A DNA stretch of 64,000 nucleotides from Bradyrhizobiaceae bacterium (GTDB lineage: Bacteria; Pseudomonadota; Alphaproteobacteria; Rhizobiales; Xanthobacteraceae), in NCBI GenBank assembly GCA_003963435.1, contig RXJC01000003.1:1-64000 (forward strand). The letters are read 5' to 3'. The notes below the pieces were generated by a model that saw only the letters and a list, made by a program, of their open reading frames with translations, was not told where the DNA came from and did not search any database. A program made the position numbers and the translations under genes. Of this stretch, positions 6,331 through 14,541 are shown piece by piece (positions within the stretch are counted from its first letter, which is position 1; each line of letters starts with the position of its first letter).

Positions 6331-8492
6331 GCGGCGCCCTCTATCAGGGGTGCGATGAGCCGGCGTTTGCGTTCGTTGTCGCGCGCGATGGCTTCGCGTT
6401 GCAACGGCGACAGGCGCCGGTCGGCAAGCAGCCCTTCGCCCTCGGCGATCGAGGCCTGCCACGGCTCGCGATGCCGGGCGGTCAGACAGGCGTTCGGGCA
6501 GCGATCGGGACTGCATCGGGAAAGCGCCGGCGCCGTTCGCTCGGGATCCGCCACGTCCGTGAGGCAGAGGGCGGTCGCCGCATCGAAGAGGCAGTCATTG
6601 AGGAAGCCGACATGCAACGTCCGTCCGAGATGGGCGAGCGTGGTGCGCAACCGCTTGCGGTCCATGATCCGGCCGGGAAGATCACCGATCTCGTCGTGGA
6701 CGCGGGCGAACTCCCGTCGCAATCGCGCCGCACCCGGTCCGGCCGGACCTTCGTCGCGCAGATAGGCCTCGTAATGGGCGACAATGTCGTCGAGCTGGCC
6801 GAGCGCGCGCTCGCGCTCGACGGCGAGGCGGAAGTCGGCCCGCGCCGATCCGGCATAACCTTCGAACATGGCGACCGAGGCGTGCTTGTACTGGATCTTG
6901 CCGGCGATGGTGCCGAACGGCCGGTTGGCGATGTACCAGGAAATTGTGCGGCGCAGCTGCCGCGTCGTGAACTTCCACGGCTCGTCGCCGGGGCGCGGGA
7001 TCGCTGGTCCGCCTTCCGAACGCGCGTCCAGGCCGTCGCGGAACAGATTGAGCGTTGCCGTTGCGCCCATGCCGAGGTGATCGGCGCTCCAGGGCCAATC
7101 CTTCAGCGTCACCCACAGGGACGAGAGTCCCTTCTCCTTGCGATTGCGCGCCGAGAGCACCTCCATGACTTCCACGGCGCGGGCGACCGGCTCAATGGTG
7201 ATCCAGTCGGCCGTCACGCCGCGCGGGCCATGGCGCTTGTAGACGGTGCTGCGCACCCGATAGCGTTCGACCAGGCCGTCGCCGCTACGCACCGGCGACA
7301 CGCAGCCCGGCTGCATCGCCTGCACCTCGCTGTCGCGCATGCCGGTGAGATAGGCGCAGACGATATAGCAGGCGCCCTGCAGCATCCGCTCCTCGCGGGC
7401 GAGACTGAGGCCGTCGAAGCGCTCGCGCCATGACAGGCCGGTGTCCGGATCAATGGAGATCGGCGTATCGAGACCGCCAACCTCGGTTCCGAGCTCGGCA
7501 GCCATCTCCTCGATCAGTCGCGCGGTCGCCTCGGACTGGCTGACGCGGCCGCTCTCCGGCGCACCGGCGTGCAGCCGCATCAAGTGCAGATTGTAGGGTG
7601 GCAGCTCCTGGCCGGTCAGCGGATCGATCCGGCGGGCGGCGTTGGGCGCGCGCTCCCAGATCGGGATACCCCGGCCGGCAGCCCGGCGCGCGTCGAGCCA
7701 CTTCGCCACGCGGGCCCGATAGGTCCTGGCGACGGCCCGTCCGGTCTGCTGATCCCGCGCCATCAGCCGGGCGCAGCGGGCCTCGAGAGCATCCAGCTCC
7801 GCCCGCGCCGCGAGAATGTCGGGTGCATAGATCTCAACATACTTGAGCGCCCAGCGAAGCATGGCGCCGATGACCGGCTCGGGAATGCGCGGCGTGGCGT
7901 TCTCGGCAGGCGCCGGCGGCCGGCCGGCGACACGGTGCGCGGCGCGCCCGCGCCACGGCAGAAAGCCGATACCGCCGCCGGTCAGCCACGGCGCCAGGTG
8001 GTGCAGGTCAATCGGCACCTCGACATACTTCACCGTCTCGTGGGGCGTTCTCCGGCCGCCGTCGCGGGCATGCACCAGATAGGCGTCGAGCAAAGCCGGA
8101 TCCACTCGGCCGAGGTCGACGGCGCCGAGCTGCGTCCGAAGGAACGCGGCAAAGTGCTGGATGTAGCGCAGAAGCCGGATCGCCGAGGTCGCGCCGCAGG
8201 GCGCACGATATCCCGGCAAGTGGATGCGCAGACGGGCGATTACATACTCTTTCGCCAGACGGCGCGTGACCGGATCGGCGATGCGGGCGAAGTTGAGCCG
8301 GTAATTGCTGTAGCGCGCGTTCACCCGGAAGATGGCGGCGCTCAAATCCCAGTGATCGTCACCGAAACGGTGGAGCTGCGCGCGGTCGGCATCGTCCCTG
8401 ATTGCGACGCCGGCGAGCACGGGCTCGTCGTCACTGTAAATGACCGAGGGCAAAGAAGGTCTGGCTGGAAGTGTGATCGGTGCTGGCATCAT
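6327..8492 (-). CDS. ginC: GinC-like tyrosine recombinase
   Basis: This 721-aa integrase-family protein is the third of three stacked recombinases. The catalytic region shows the first Arg in LTGMRDSEVQAM (about 390), the second Arg box as TTRQLRRTISWY with the usual His replaced by Arg, a conserved His in YKHAS, and the nucleophile Tyr in FEGYAG. After the catalytic domain comes a Cys-bearing C-terminal region (CLTD, CSPDRCPNACLTA) that may bind zinc. It is translationally coupled to ginB upstream (ATGA overlap 8492-8489) and to ginD downstream. It is much longer than phage integrases (about 350-400 aa), as is usual for these trios. Confidence 0.85.
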   Translation of the reverse strand: MMPAPITLPARPSLPSVIYSDDEPVLAGVAIRDDADRAQLHRFGDDHWDLSAAIFRVNARYSNYRLNFARIADPVTRRLAKEYVIARLRIHLPGYRAPCGATSAIRLLRYIQHFAAFLRTQLGAVDLGRVDPALLDAYLVHARDGGRRTPHETVKYVEVPIDLHHLAPWLTGGGIGFLPWRGRAAHRVAGRPPAPAENATPRIPEPVIGAMLRWALKYVEIYAPDILAARAELDALEARCARLMARDQQTGRAVARTYRARVAKWLDARRAAGRGIPIWERAPNAARRIDPLTGQELPPYNLHLMRLHAGAPESGRVSQSEATARLIEEMAAELGTEVGGLDTPISIDPDTGLSWRERFDGLSLAREERMLQGACYIVCAYLTGMRDSEVQAMQPGCVSPVRSGDGLVERYRVRSTVYKRHGPRGVTADWITIEPVARAVEVMEVLSARNRKEKGLSSLWVTLKDWPWSADHLGMGATATLNLFRDGLDARSEGGPAIPRPGDEPWKFTTRQLRRTISWYIANRPFGTIAGKIQYKHASVAMFEGYAGSARADFRLAVERERALGQLDDIVAHYEAYLRDEGPAGPGAARLRREFARVHDEIGDLPGRIMDRKRLRTTLAHLGRTLHVGFLNDCLFDAATALCLTDVADPERTAPALSRCSPDRCPNACLTARHREPWQASIAEGEGLLADRRLSPLQREAIARDNERKRRLIAPLIEGAA

Positions 8493-10330
8493 GGCGCTCC
8501 CGCTTCAGGCGGAAGGTAGATCAGCCTCGGGTCCGCAGCCGCAGCCTGTCGCGCCTCATCAATCTCGGCTTCGCTGAACCGGGGCAGGATCTGATCGGCG
8601 ATCCGGCCATGAACGCGGCCGAACTTGGTCGTCCAGTCGGCTTCGGTGAGCGCTTGTCTCTGCGTCCTGATAAAGCTGAGGAACGACAGCAGCGCGGGCA
8701 GCTTGCGGGCCGTGATCACCGCGTTGCTGCATTCGAGACAGCCCCAAAAGGGCGACGGACAGGCTTCGCCCTCTGGGCCGAACGGGCTCGCGTAGAACCC
8801 GCCGCAACTGGCGAGCCAGACATCCTGTTCGCCGCGGAGCAACGCGGTGACAGCGGCGGCGCCGGAAATGGGAAGACCGGTCGCGTGGTCGGGATCGACC
8901 CGGACGGCCGCTTCCTCGTCCGGCGACAGCACGCAGGGACGCAGGGCTGCGTCAAGCGCATCGCTCATGGCGTCGGCGATCGTGGCTTCGTGAATATGGC
9001 GAAGCGCGGGAATGTCGGCGTAGTGATTGGCCGCAACCGCGGTGCTGTGCCCAACGGCAAAGCGCTCGAGCTGGCCGCCCGTGCGCCGGTACCATGCCGC
9101 CTTGTGAGTCTTGCGCAGGCGAGTCAGGTTGAGACGAAGGGGCTGGTCCTGTTCATCGCGGATGTCATGCCGGCGGGTCCATGAAGCCACAGGCTCCTTC
9201 ATGCCAAGCACGCGCGGGATCAAGCGGCCCCAGGCGTAGTGGACCCAGAGCGTATCGGCGCCGAGCCGGTCTCGCGCCGGGCCGGTCCACTGCAGCACCT
9301 TGCGGATCAGACCGCCCGGAGTCGAGGAACCGCCGTCGCGCACGCGCAGCCGCTTCCACTCAGCGCCGCGCGCCCGCCGCTTACAATACTCAATCTCGAC
9401 ATAGCCACCCGCCGGATTCTTCAGGCAATCTGCCCGCAGGTCCTTGATCGCTTCGATCTCGAGCCCCGTGTCGAGCGAGACAAGGACTATGAGCGACACG
9501 AGGTCGGCGGCGAGCAGGTGCCGGCGGCCATGCAGATCGTGGATCAGGCGATCGTTCGGCAAGCCGCTCTCACGGCGGAGTGTGTAGAGCCGCTTGAAGA
9601 GAGGATGCCTGTGCCCAATGACGCCTTCCGCATCGATCGCCGCCATGGCCGCTTCGTGTGCCGCCGCGAGCGCGCTGCTTCGAAAGGCGTCCTCGACCGT
9701 CGGCATTCGATCTGCGTCAGCGAAGCGACGGATGATGGCGGCCAGATCGGTGCGTGCCGCGGTCCGCAACGCCTTCGCGATATCGTCGCCATAGGCATCA
9801 CGCGGCCGGGCGCGCACGCCCGGCCGGTCGCTCGTGTACATCAAGCGCCGCGAGGCATCGGGCGGCAGGCGGCCGGGCTCGGCGGCTTCGGCGAGCCGCA
9901 GCAAGTTGAGCACCTTGCTCATCCGGTGCAGCCGGTGATTGGGATGCAGGCCGCTCTCCTCCATCCAGGCGTCGAAGCCGTCGATGCAGGCGGCGCTCAC
10001 GTCGGACAATCTGACGACGTGGGGACTAACGGCGTCGAGATACCGCCAGAACGTCTTAAGCGCATTGGCATAGGCGGAAGCGGTCGAGATCGAGCCGGCC
10101 GGACCGCCGACCTGGCAGGCGCGCCAGAGAGCACCGGCAAAACTCCGGGCCAACGCCCTGCGGCCGCTGAGCATCGTCAGGTCGATTGTCTTGCTACGGT
10201 CCGCAAGCGTGACGGAGAAGCGCAGCGACGCGATCGCAGCGACGGCTTCACCCTCGGGGTCGGGCAAGGCTTCGGGAAACAGTGCACGGCGGCCCGGCCA
10301 CCGCTTTAAGGCAGTCATCGCGGCAATCAT
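8489..10330 (-). CDS. ginB: GinB-like tyrosine recombinase with degenerate active site
   Basis: This 613-aa protein is similar in size to TnpB of Tn554 (about 630 aa). The C-terminal half has the recombinase fold signature, including LRKTHKAAWYRR, GHSTAVAANHY (with the likely nucleophile Tyr) and a Cys cluster (CGGFY, CPSPFWGCLEC) like a zinc site. Box I reads DTGLEIEAIKDL, so the normally invariant Arg is Glu, and the His of the HxxR box is Thr. If the reading is right, GinB may act mainly as a structural partner. The start at 10330 is set by the ATGA overlap with the ginA stop; a longer frame to 10687 lies inside ginA. Confidence 0.82.
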   Translation of the reverse strand: MIAAMTALKRWPGRRALFPEALPDPEGEAVAAIASLRFSVTLADRSKTIDLTMLSGRRALARSFAGALWRACQVGGPAGSISTASAYANALKTFWRYLDAVSPHVVRLSDVSAACIDGFDAWMEESGLHPNHRLHRMSKVLNLLRLAEAAEPGRLPPDASRRLMYTSDRPGVRARPRDAYGDDIAKALRTAARTDLAAIIRRFADADRMPTVEDAFRSSALAAAHEAAMAAIDAEGVIGHRHPLFKRLYTLRRESGLPNDRLIHDLHGRRHLLAADLVSLIVLVSLDTGLEIEAIKDLRADCLKNPAGGYVEIEYCKRRARGAEWKRLRVRDGGSSTPGGLIRKVLQWTGPARDRLGADTLWVHYAWGRLIPRVLGMKEPVASWTRRHDIRDEQDQPLRLNLTRLRKTHKAAWYRRTGGQLERFAVGHSTAVAANHYADIPALRHIHEATIADAMSDALDAALRPCVLSPDEEAAVRVDPDHATGLPISGAAAVTALLRGEQDVWLASCGGFYASPFGPEGEACPSPFWGCLECSNAVITARKLPALLSFLSFIRTQRQALTEADWTTKFGRVHGRIADQILPRFSEAEIDEARQAAAADPRLIYLPPEAGAP

Positions 10331-11745
10331 GCGGCATCTCCAGCCGTATCTTCTGCCCAGCGATCCGCGGCCGCCTCGACCAGCTCCTGCGCCTCGGCAA
10401 GGCTGTCGAGATAGATGTAGGTGCTGGTCACGCTGGCGTGCCCCAGCAGGTGCTGCAGCTTCTGCAGCGGATCGCAGAGAATCCGCCGGTAGGCCGCGCC
10501 GTGCCGGTCCTGCGGATCGAACACCGAGCCGATCTGCTCGCGGATCAGCATGGAGAGCATGTTGCCGGCGAAGGTATGCCGCAAGGTATGCGGCGTCACG
10601 TCGATCTCGATGCCGAAGCGACGACAGCGGACGCAGGCCCGGCGGAAGGCAGCTTCCCAGGTGGCCGGCGGGACAGGCTGGCCGCATTCGGTCAGCCAGA
10701 GCACGGCATGCTGCGCCGTAGCGGGTGCACCGATCAGCACGCGCCGGCGCTCGCGTGGCGTCAGGCGGTCGACCCGAACACGCTTGCCTGCGTCATCTCT
10801 TACCTTCCTGTCCACCGGCATTAGCCAGAGCGGATCGGACAGCGCCGGTTCGGACCGGGAGGCGGAAATCGTGCGCTCGAAGTCGATGTAGTCGGCGATC
10901 ATCCTCAGCACCCTGCGGGGAATAGGGATGCGCCGTGGCCGTCCGCCCTTGGCGATCGGACCGGCAAGATCGAACGGCGCTGAGCGCGATCCAGCCTCGG
11001 TCAGGCGCGGAAGCTCCGTCAGGAGCAGGCTGCCGGCCTCGGTCAGCCGCAAACCGGTCGTGACGAGAAGCTCGGCGAAGAGGGCGTTCCGCTCCCCATT
11101 GCGGCCACGCCACGCAGGATCCTCGGAACCGTCCGGCAGACGTCCTCTCAGCCCGACGTCGCGAAAAAGCAGGTAGCGGCCGAGGTCAATGTATCGGGTA
11201 TCGTGCCGACGCGCTGCGCGCTCACGTGCCCGGTTCGTCGTGACGGCCACCATGGCGCGCCTACCCGACGCCCGCCGTAGCGCGACGCCGTAGCCGAAGG
11301 GCGAGGTCGTGATGATCTCCTCTTCAACGGCCCAGCGATAAAGCTTGTCAAGCGCGGCAACGCAACGGTTCCAGCTCGACGCCGAAATGCGGTATGCGGC
11401 GTCCGACAGGCGCCGTGCCCGATGAAACGCCAACACGTCATGGCGGTCGGCCTGCCAGACCGTCTTGCCGCCGCGGCGTTCGTGGAGGAAGCGTGCCCAA
11501 ACAAGAATATCGCGTGCGTAGGAGCGCCACGTGTTCGGCGATCGCGCCCCCATAGCGGGACAGGCGCGGAAGAACCGGTTGAGATCAAGATCGTAGCTGC
11601 CGTCATCCATCAGGATGAAGGGCATGTCATCGATCAGCCCGGCGCGCTCGGCCGTGTCAAGCGCGCCGGGCGCAGTGTTCACTGCGAAACCATCTATGGA
11701 AAGCGGGCGCGAAACAGCGCCAAGGTCGGTAAAATATAACTGCAC
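10327..11745 (-). CDS. ginA: GinA-like tyrosine recombinase
   Basis: This is the first gene of the gin operon, about 472 aa from the GTG chosen here. All catalytic residues are present: Arg in TTGLRLTEAGSL (about 232), Lys in AKGGRPRRIPI, HTLRH (about 386), LLGHASV and the nucleophile in STYIYLDS (about 442). An N-terminal SAM-like DNA-binding domain precedes them (about 75-165). It is probably the main strand-exchange enzyme. An in-frame ATG at 11829 exists, but its extra 28 codons run across two perfect hairpins (11795-11812 and 11764-11776), so the start near 11745 is preferred, with moderate certainty. Confidence 0.85.
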   Translation of the reverse strand: MQLYFTDLGAVSRPLSIDGFAVNTAPGALDTAERAGLIDDMPFILMDDGSYDLDLNRFFRACPAMGARSPNTWRSYARDILVWARFLHERRGGKTVWQADRHDVLAFHRARRLSDAAYRISASSWNRCVAALDKLYRWAVEEEIITTSPFGYGVALRRASGRRAMVAVTTNRARERAARRHDTRYIDLGRYLLFRDVGLRGRLPDGSEDPAWRGRNGERNALFAELLVTTGLRLTEAGSLLLTELPRLTEAGSRSAPFDLAGPIAKGGRPRRIPIPRRVLRMIADYIDFERTISASRSEPALSDPLWLMPVDRKVRDDAGKRVRVDRLTPRERRRVLIGAPATAQHAVLWLTECGQPVPPATWEAAFRRACVRCRRFGIEIDVTPHTLRHTFAGNMLSMLIREQIGSVFDPQDRHGAAYRRILCDPLQKLQHLLGHASVTSTYIYLDSLAEAQELVEAAADRWAEDTAGDAA

Positions 11746-11763
11746 GCACGATACCTGAACGGA

Positions 11764-11929
11764 GCGCCTTCGGCGCAACTCTTTTGTTTGGAATGCGAGG
11801 GGTTCCCCTCGCGCTCTCCCGTTCGCCACGTGGCAGGGGTGCAGGACTTTGCCTGCACCCCATGAACAAGCTTGTGGAGTCGCCGCCGCGTCAAGCGTTG
11901 TCCTCGCTTACGCTGCGGGAACGCTTGAC
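11764..11929. promoter_or_regulatory. Hairpin-rich leader of the gin operon
   Basis: Four perfect inverted repeats stand in a row between the right end and ginA: GCGCC-TTC-GGCGC (11764-11776), GCGAGGGG-TT-CCCCTCGC (11795-11812), GGGGTGCAG / CTGCACCCC (11836-11861) and GTCAAGCGTT / AACGCTTGAC (11890-11929, 20-base loop). They could be terminators or attenuators controlling gin expression, recombinase arm sites, or both. Confidence 0.6.
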
Positions 11930-11985
11930 TCGGACGTCTGAAGAGCCTCATCGGAACCGCCGATGATGCCTCCCCATGCCTGATT

Positions 11986-12013
11986 CTGAGACAGGATCAC
12001 AGTGTCAGGATAA
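11986..12013 (-). repeat. Right terminal inverted repeat of the GInt
   Basis: Read on the minus strand from 12013, the element begins TTATCCTGACACTG and reaches CCTGTCTCAG at 11995-11986, matching the left end (870-895). The first stop codon in the interrupted ardC frame (TGA, 12007-12005) is supplied by this end. Confidence 0.65.
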
Positions 12014-12019
12014 TGCGAT
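12014..12019. repeat. Right 6-bp imperfect direct repeat flanking the GInt
   Basis: TGCGAT here pairs with GGCGAC at 864-869. On the minus strand it is ATCGCA within the ardC codons for EELIA. It lies just outside the TTATCC end, as expected for a recombinase crossover region. Confidence 0.65.
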
Positions 12020-12730
12020 CAGCTCTTCGCGCGCGCGTTCGCTACGATCCTTGCTGTAACGGCTGAGATCGCGATTGACGCGGTGAGCGGGAGCGGTCCA
12101 ATGCACAGTCTCATGCGCTCTGACGGCGACATACGAGGCCGTGTCGCGAAAACTGTCGATCATTGGCATCTGGATGTGATCGGACGAGGGCACGTAAAAG
12201 GCCATCGAGCCGCCGTGCCGAACGATCGCGCCGGTGTTAGCAAAGAAAGCGTCGGCGTGCGCGTTGCGCTCGATCGTTGATGCGATAGCGGCCGGCCGCC
12301 CGTAGTAATGCTCGGGCAAGCCATCGATTTGATCAACGCAAAAGACGGTATAGGCTTTGAGAAAGGGGATATCTTTTTCGACTTCGTCGCCGTGAGCGTC
12401 GGTCTCGGACTTGGTGAAGCGGCTCGCATAGACCACAGTGCTGCCGGTCTCGCCTTTGCGGACATGCGCGCCGAGTTCGCTGGCCTGCTTGAACGTCATC
12501 CAGATCGGAGATCGGAAGCCGCGCGCGACGGCCTCTGACCAAAGCAAAACGACGTTGATGCCCGAATAGGGTTGGCCGTTGTGTCGCAGCGGACGGGTGA
12601 TGTGGCCCGCGATATTCGGGGCAGTCCAAGGTTGAACCCAGGGGCGCACGCCGCGTTCGAGCTCGGCGACAATGCGGTCCGTGATGCGGGCATACAGGTC
12701 GCCTCGCGCCTTTTCTCCGTTCCTGTTCAT
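12014..12730 (-). pseudogene. ardC: ardC 5' fragment, interrupted by the GInt
   Basis: The N-terminal 239 residues of an ArdC protein start at the ATG at 12730 (MNRNGEKARGDLYARITDRI) and run through the ssDNA-binding domain into the zincin domain, keeping HETVH. The frame then reads three codons into the GInt end (ending EELIALS) and stops at 12005. The missing C-terminal part lies at 654-869. The truncated product keeps the HExxH motif but loses the last helices, so activity is doubtful. Excision at the 6-bp repeats would restore a 308-aa frame. The gene is preceded by a palindrome at 12761-12899. Confidence 0.9.
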
Positions 12731-12760
12731 TATAGTAACCTCCGTTCGGGAGGCCGCGCC

Positions 12761-12899
12761 CATCGCGGCTCCTCACGAGGTCCGCCACCGCCGGGCCCAA
12801 AGTCCGCGCACCCGAAGGGCCGAAGCAGCGCGAAGGACGGCGAAGCCGTTGCGCGGACATTGGGTCCGGCGCAGGACCACGGACCGGGAGGAGCCGATG
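12761..12899. repeat. Long imperfect palindrome in front of the interrupted ardC
   Basis: The arms 12761-12809 and 12851-12899 (49 nt each) pair at roughly four positions in five. Both start CATCG..GGCTCCTC and end TCCGCGC, with CGCCGGGCCCAAAGTCCGCGC against CGCCGGACCCAATGTCCGCGC in the inner part. The 41-nt centre holds a further GGC-TTC-GCC hairpin. It lies 31 bp upstream of the ardC ATG. This is the second case of such a leader and the first in the host backbone. Confidence 0.8.
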
Positions 12900-12996
12900 A
12901 TGGCGAGCAGCACGGACGGCGGCTGCCTTCGTTGCAGTGGCGACACGAAAAAGGGCCGGTCTGGCGGGACCGGTCCGTCGGTGGCCGAAGGAAAAG

Positions 12997-13018
12997 GCGC
13001 GGGGCCGAAGCCCCGCGC
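12997..13018 (-). terminator. Rho-independent terminator of the 195-aa gene
   Basis: On the minus strand GCGCGGGG-CTTCGG-CCCCGCGC is followed by CTTTTCC, starting 8 bp after the stop of the gene at 13026-13613. A second GC-rich stem followed by TTTTT lies just beyond (about 12978-12947). Confidence 0.75.
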
Positions 13019-13025
13019 TGGTCGG

Positions 13026-13613
13026 TCAGTCGAACGCGGACATCTGCGCCTTGGCCGCTTTCCGGCCGACGGTATCGGTCGTGTTGTCGACAGGCCGCTC
13101 GAAAGGTTTCCAGGCCTCGCCGATGACCTTTTCGTAGGCGGCGACGGCGCCTTCGGCCGCCATGCGAAGCGCGTGAGCCTGGGCGCCCATGTCGGCGGCG
13201 AATTCACGCTTGCGCTGTGCCTGGCTATCGAAGCCGACTGGACCGTCGAGGTCCTCATCGCGGCTGTCGTTGGCGAGTTTGGCGGTCGCATCTCGCGCTT
13301 CAGTAACTGCTCGGGTGTAGAACTGGCCGGCTCCGTGCGCGGACCCGACATAAGCACCGACGATCCGTTGAAGGTGGATCTGCATGGCGCGTTCACTTAG
13401 GCCGTCCCTGAGCGCGTCGGCGGTCTCGATGATGAACCGCTCATGCAAATAGCGGATGCCGTCGCTGTCGAGGATCGCCAGGCCGAAGCTTTCGGAGATG
13501 CGTTGTGCCTGTGCGGAGTCTGGACAGGCGAGCCGGACCATTTCGAGCGTGGTGCCCTTGCGAAGCGGGATGACACGGGCGCTGGCGCGCGCGGAACGGG
13601 CAGTTTTGGTCAT
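13026..13613 (-). CDS. Unassigned backbone protein, 195 aa
   Basis: I do not recognise a named family. The protein is soluble and mainly alpha-helical. It has a basic N-terminus (MTKTARSARASARVIPLRKG), a central helical part (DALRDGLSERAMQIHLQRIV, then VGSAHGAGQFYTRAV) and a C-terminal tail with KAAKAQMSAFD. The ATG at 13613 has AGGAT upstream. It stands alone: a 229-bp palindrome precedes it and a strong terminator follows. Its place between ardC and the ParB block suggests a role in establishment or maintenance after transfer, which is inference from position only. Confidence 0.75.
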   Translation of the reverse strand: MTKTARSARASARVIPLRKGTTLEMVRLACPDSAQAQRISESFGLAILDSDGIRYLHERFIIETADALRDGLSERAMQIHLQRIVGAYVGSAHGAGQFYTRAVTEARDATAKLANDSRDEDLDGPVGFDSQAQRKREFAADMGAQAHALRMAAEGAVAAYEKVIGEAWKPFERPVDNTTDTVGRKAAKAQMSAFD

Positions 13614-13655
13614 GGTGAGATCCTTTCTCGGTTTCGCCTTGGGAGCTTCGGCCCG

Positions 13656-13884
13656 CGGCCGTCGCTCCCTCGGGTGCGGTCGACCAGAACCGGCGCGAGC
13701 GGGCCGCTTCAGGGGGCGGCGGTTGCACGGCGAGCATGGGCGGGGTGCGGCCGAGCGGGCCTTTAGGTCTGCGAAGGCCGCGGCCCCCCATGTCGAGACG
13801 GCGGCCGCCGATCGCTTGCGACTTGCCCTTGAAGCGGACCGCGGCCGGTTTAGACCGCAGCACAAACCGAGGGAGCGATGGCCG
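13656..13884. repeat. Long imperfect palindrome in front of the 195-aa gene
   Basis: The arms 13656-13712 and 13829-13884 match closely. CGGCCGTCGCTCCCTCGG pairs with CCGAGGGAGCGATGGCCG (17 of 18), and GCGGTC..AACCGGC..GCCGCTTCA pairs with TTGAAGCGGaCCGCggCCGGTT..GACCGC. The loop region contains further GC stems. From 13885 to 14008 I see no gene. Confidence 0.75.
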
Positions 13885-14008
13885 GGGGTCTACGCTCGAC
13901 CGCGAACCGGGATTGGCTCGCCATGACCGGCCGTTTTCCTCCAAGCTCGCCGTTTCGTCCGTGCCGCCAAGGCCTCGCCGACATGATGTCCGCCCGGACG
14001 CAGCATCG

Positions 14009-14332
14009 TCACGACGCCGCCACGCTGCTGTGGCGCGATCGCAGAGCGACGATCGCTAGCTCCTGCCACTCGAGCTTGCGCATCAGGGCATCGATTTCGC
14101 CACGCCGCGCCAGTGTGAGCTCCGCAACATGTTGCTGGAACAGCCGCTCGTCGGCGCGGGTCCAGGTTAACGCGCCGCGCCGAGACTGTCGCCGCTTCAC
14201 GCGATCGGTGACCGTCATGCGCTCCGCGCGGGAGACGATCTGGCGTTCGATGATGCGAAGGTGGCGACGCGTGTCGCCCTCGGACGCCTCGATCCTCGCC
14301 TGCAGCATGCGTTGTTGCATCGCCTCGTTCAT
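14009..14332 (-). CDS. Unassigned backbone protein, 107 aa
   Basis: This is a small, highly charged helical protein (MNEAMQQRMLQARIEASEG, then many Arg/Glu residues, ending with LEWQELAIVALRSRHSS). No family is recognised. The start at 14332 overlaps the stop of the 69-aa gene by 4 bp (ATGA), so it is translationally coupled and last in the four-gene run 15881-14009. Confidence 0.65.
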   Translation of the reverse strand: MNEAMQQRMLQARIEASEGDTRRHLRIIERQIVSRAERMTVTDRVKRRQSRRGALTWTRADERLFQQHVAELTLARRGEIDALMRKLEWQELAIVALRSRHSSVAAS

Positions 14333-14538
14333 GGAATCGTCTTCCGTAGCCTTTCCCGGAGCGAAGACGCGCTGAACTCCGGCGCGTGGACGGAGAGCCG
14401 CACGGCAAGCTTCCACGCGTCATCTCCGCTGTAATGCCGTTCGAGCCGCGGGTGCCAGACGACGAGGACGGGCGCGATGCCGTCCTCGTCGGTGGCCTCG
14501 CGCCAGCCAAAGGCTTTGGCGATGCGATGCCATGGCAT
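14329..14538 (-). CDS. Unassigned small protein, 69 aa
   Basis: The sequence begins MPWHRIAKAFGWREATDEDG, continues PVLVVWHPRLERHYSGDDAWKLAVRL and looks like a compact folded domain. It has a strong ribosome site (GGAGGTG) and sits 3 bp after the preceding stop, with an ATGA overlap to the next gene. The coupling and the good ribosome site argue that it is real. Function unknown. Confidence 0.65.
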   Translation of the reverse strand: MPWHRIAKAFGWREATDEDGIAPVLVVWHPRLERHYSGDDAWKLAVRLSVHAPEFSASSLRERLRKTIP

Positions 14539-14541
14539 AGG

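Larger units (their letters stand above)
870..12013 (-). mobile_element. GInt-type genomic island carrying mercury resistance and ardC
   Basis: An 11,144-bp insertion interrupts ardC. Read from 12013 leftward it has the three parts reported for GInts: a four-gene ginABCD operon (11745-5890), cargo (ardC, merR, merTPF and merBA), and a short non-coding 3' end (870-995). Both ends begin TTATC and carry CCTGTCTCAG further in (886-895 on the plus strand, 11995-11986 on the minus strand). The split host gene fixes the boundaries to the base. What is seen: the gene order, the end repeats and the interrupted ardC. What is known: ginABCD is needed for GInt integration and excision. What is inferred: that this copy is still mobile. 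Confidence 0.85.

Noticed and set aside
10331..10687. Extended N-terminus for GinB starting inside ginA
   Set aside because: Overlaps the catalytic C-terminus of GinA; the ATGA coupling at 10330-10327 matches the other gin junctions.
11746..11829. ATG start for GinA at 11829
   Set aside because: The extra codons run through perfect hairpins and read MANGRARGEPLAFQ, which does not resemble recombinase sequence; kept only as an alternative.
12773..13396. Minus-strand frame of 207 codons overlapping the 195-aa gene
   Set aside because: Shadow frame: it runs through a terminator and the palindrome at 12761-12899, while the 195-aa gene has the better start.
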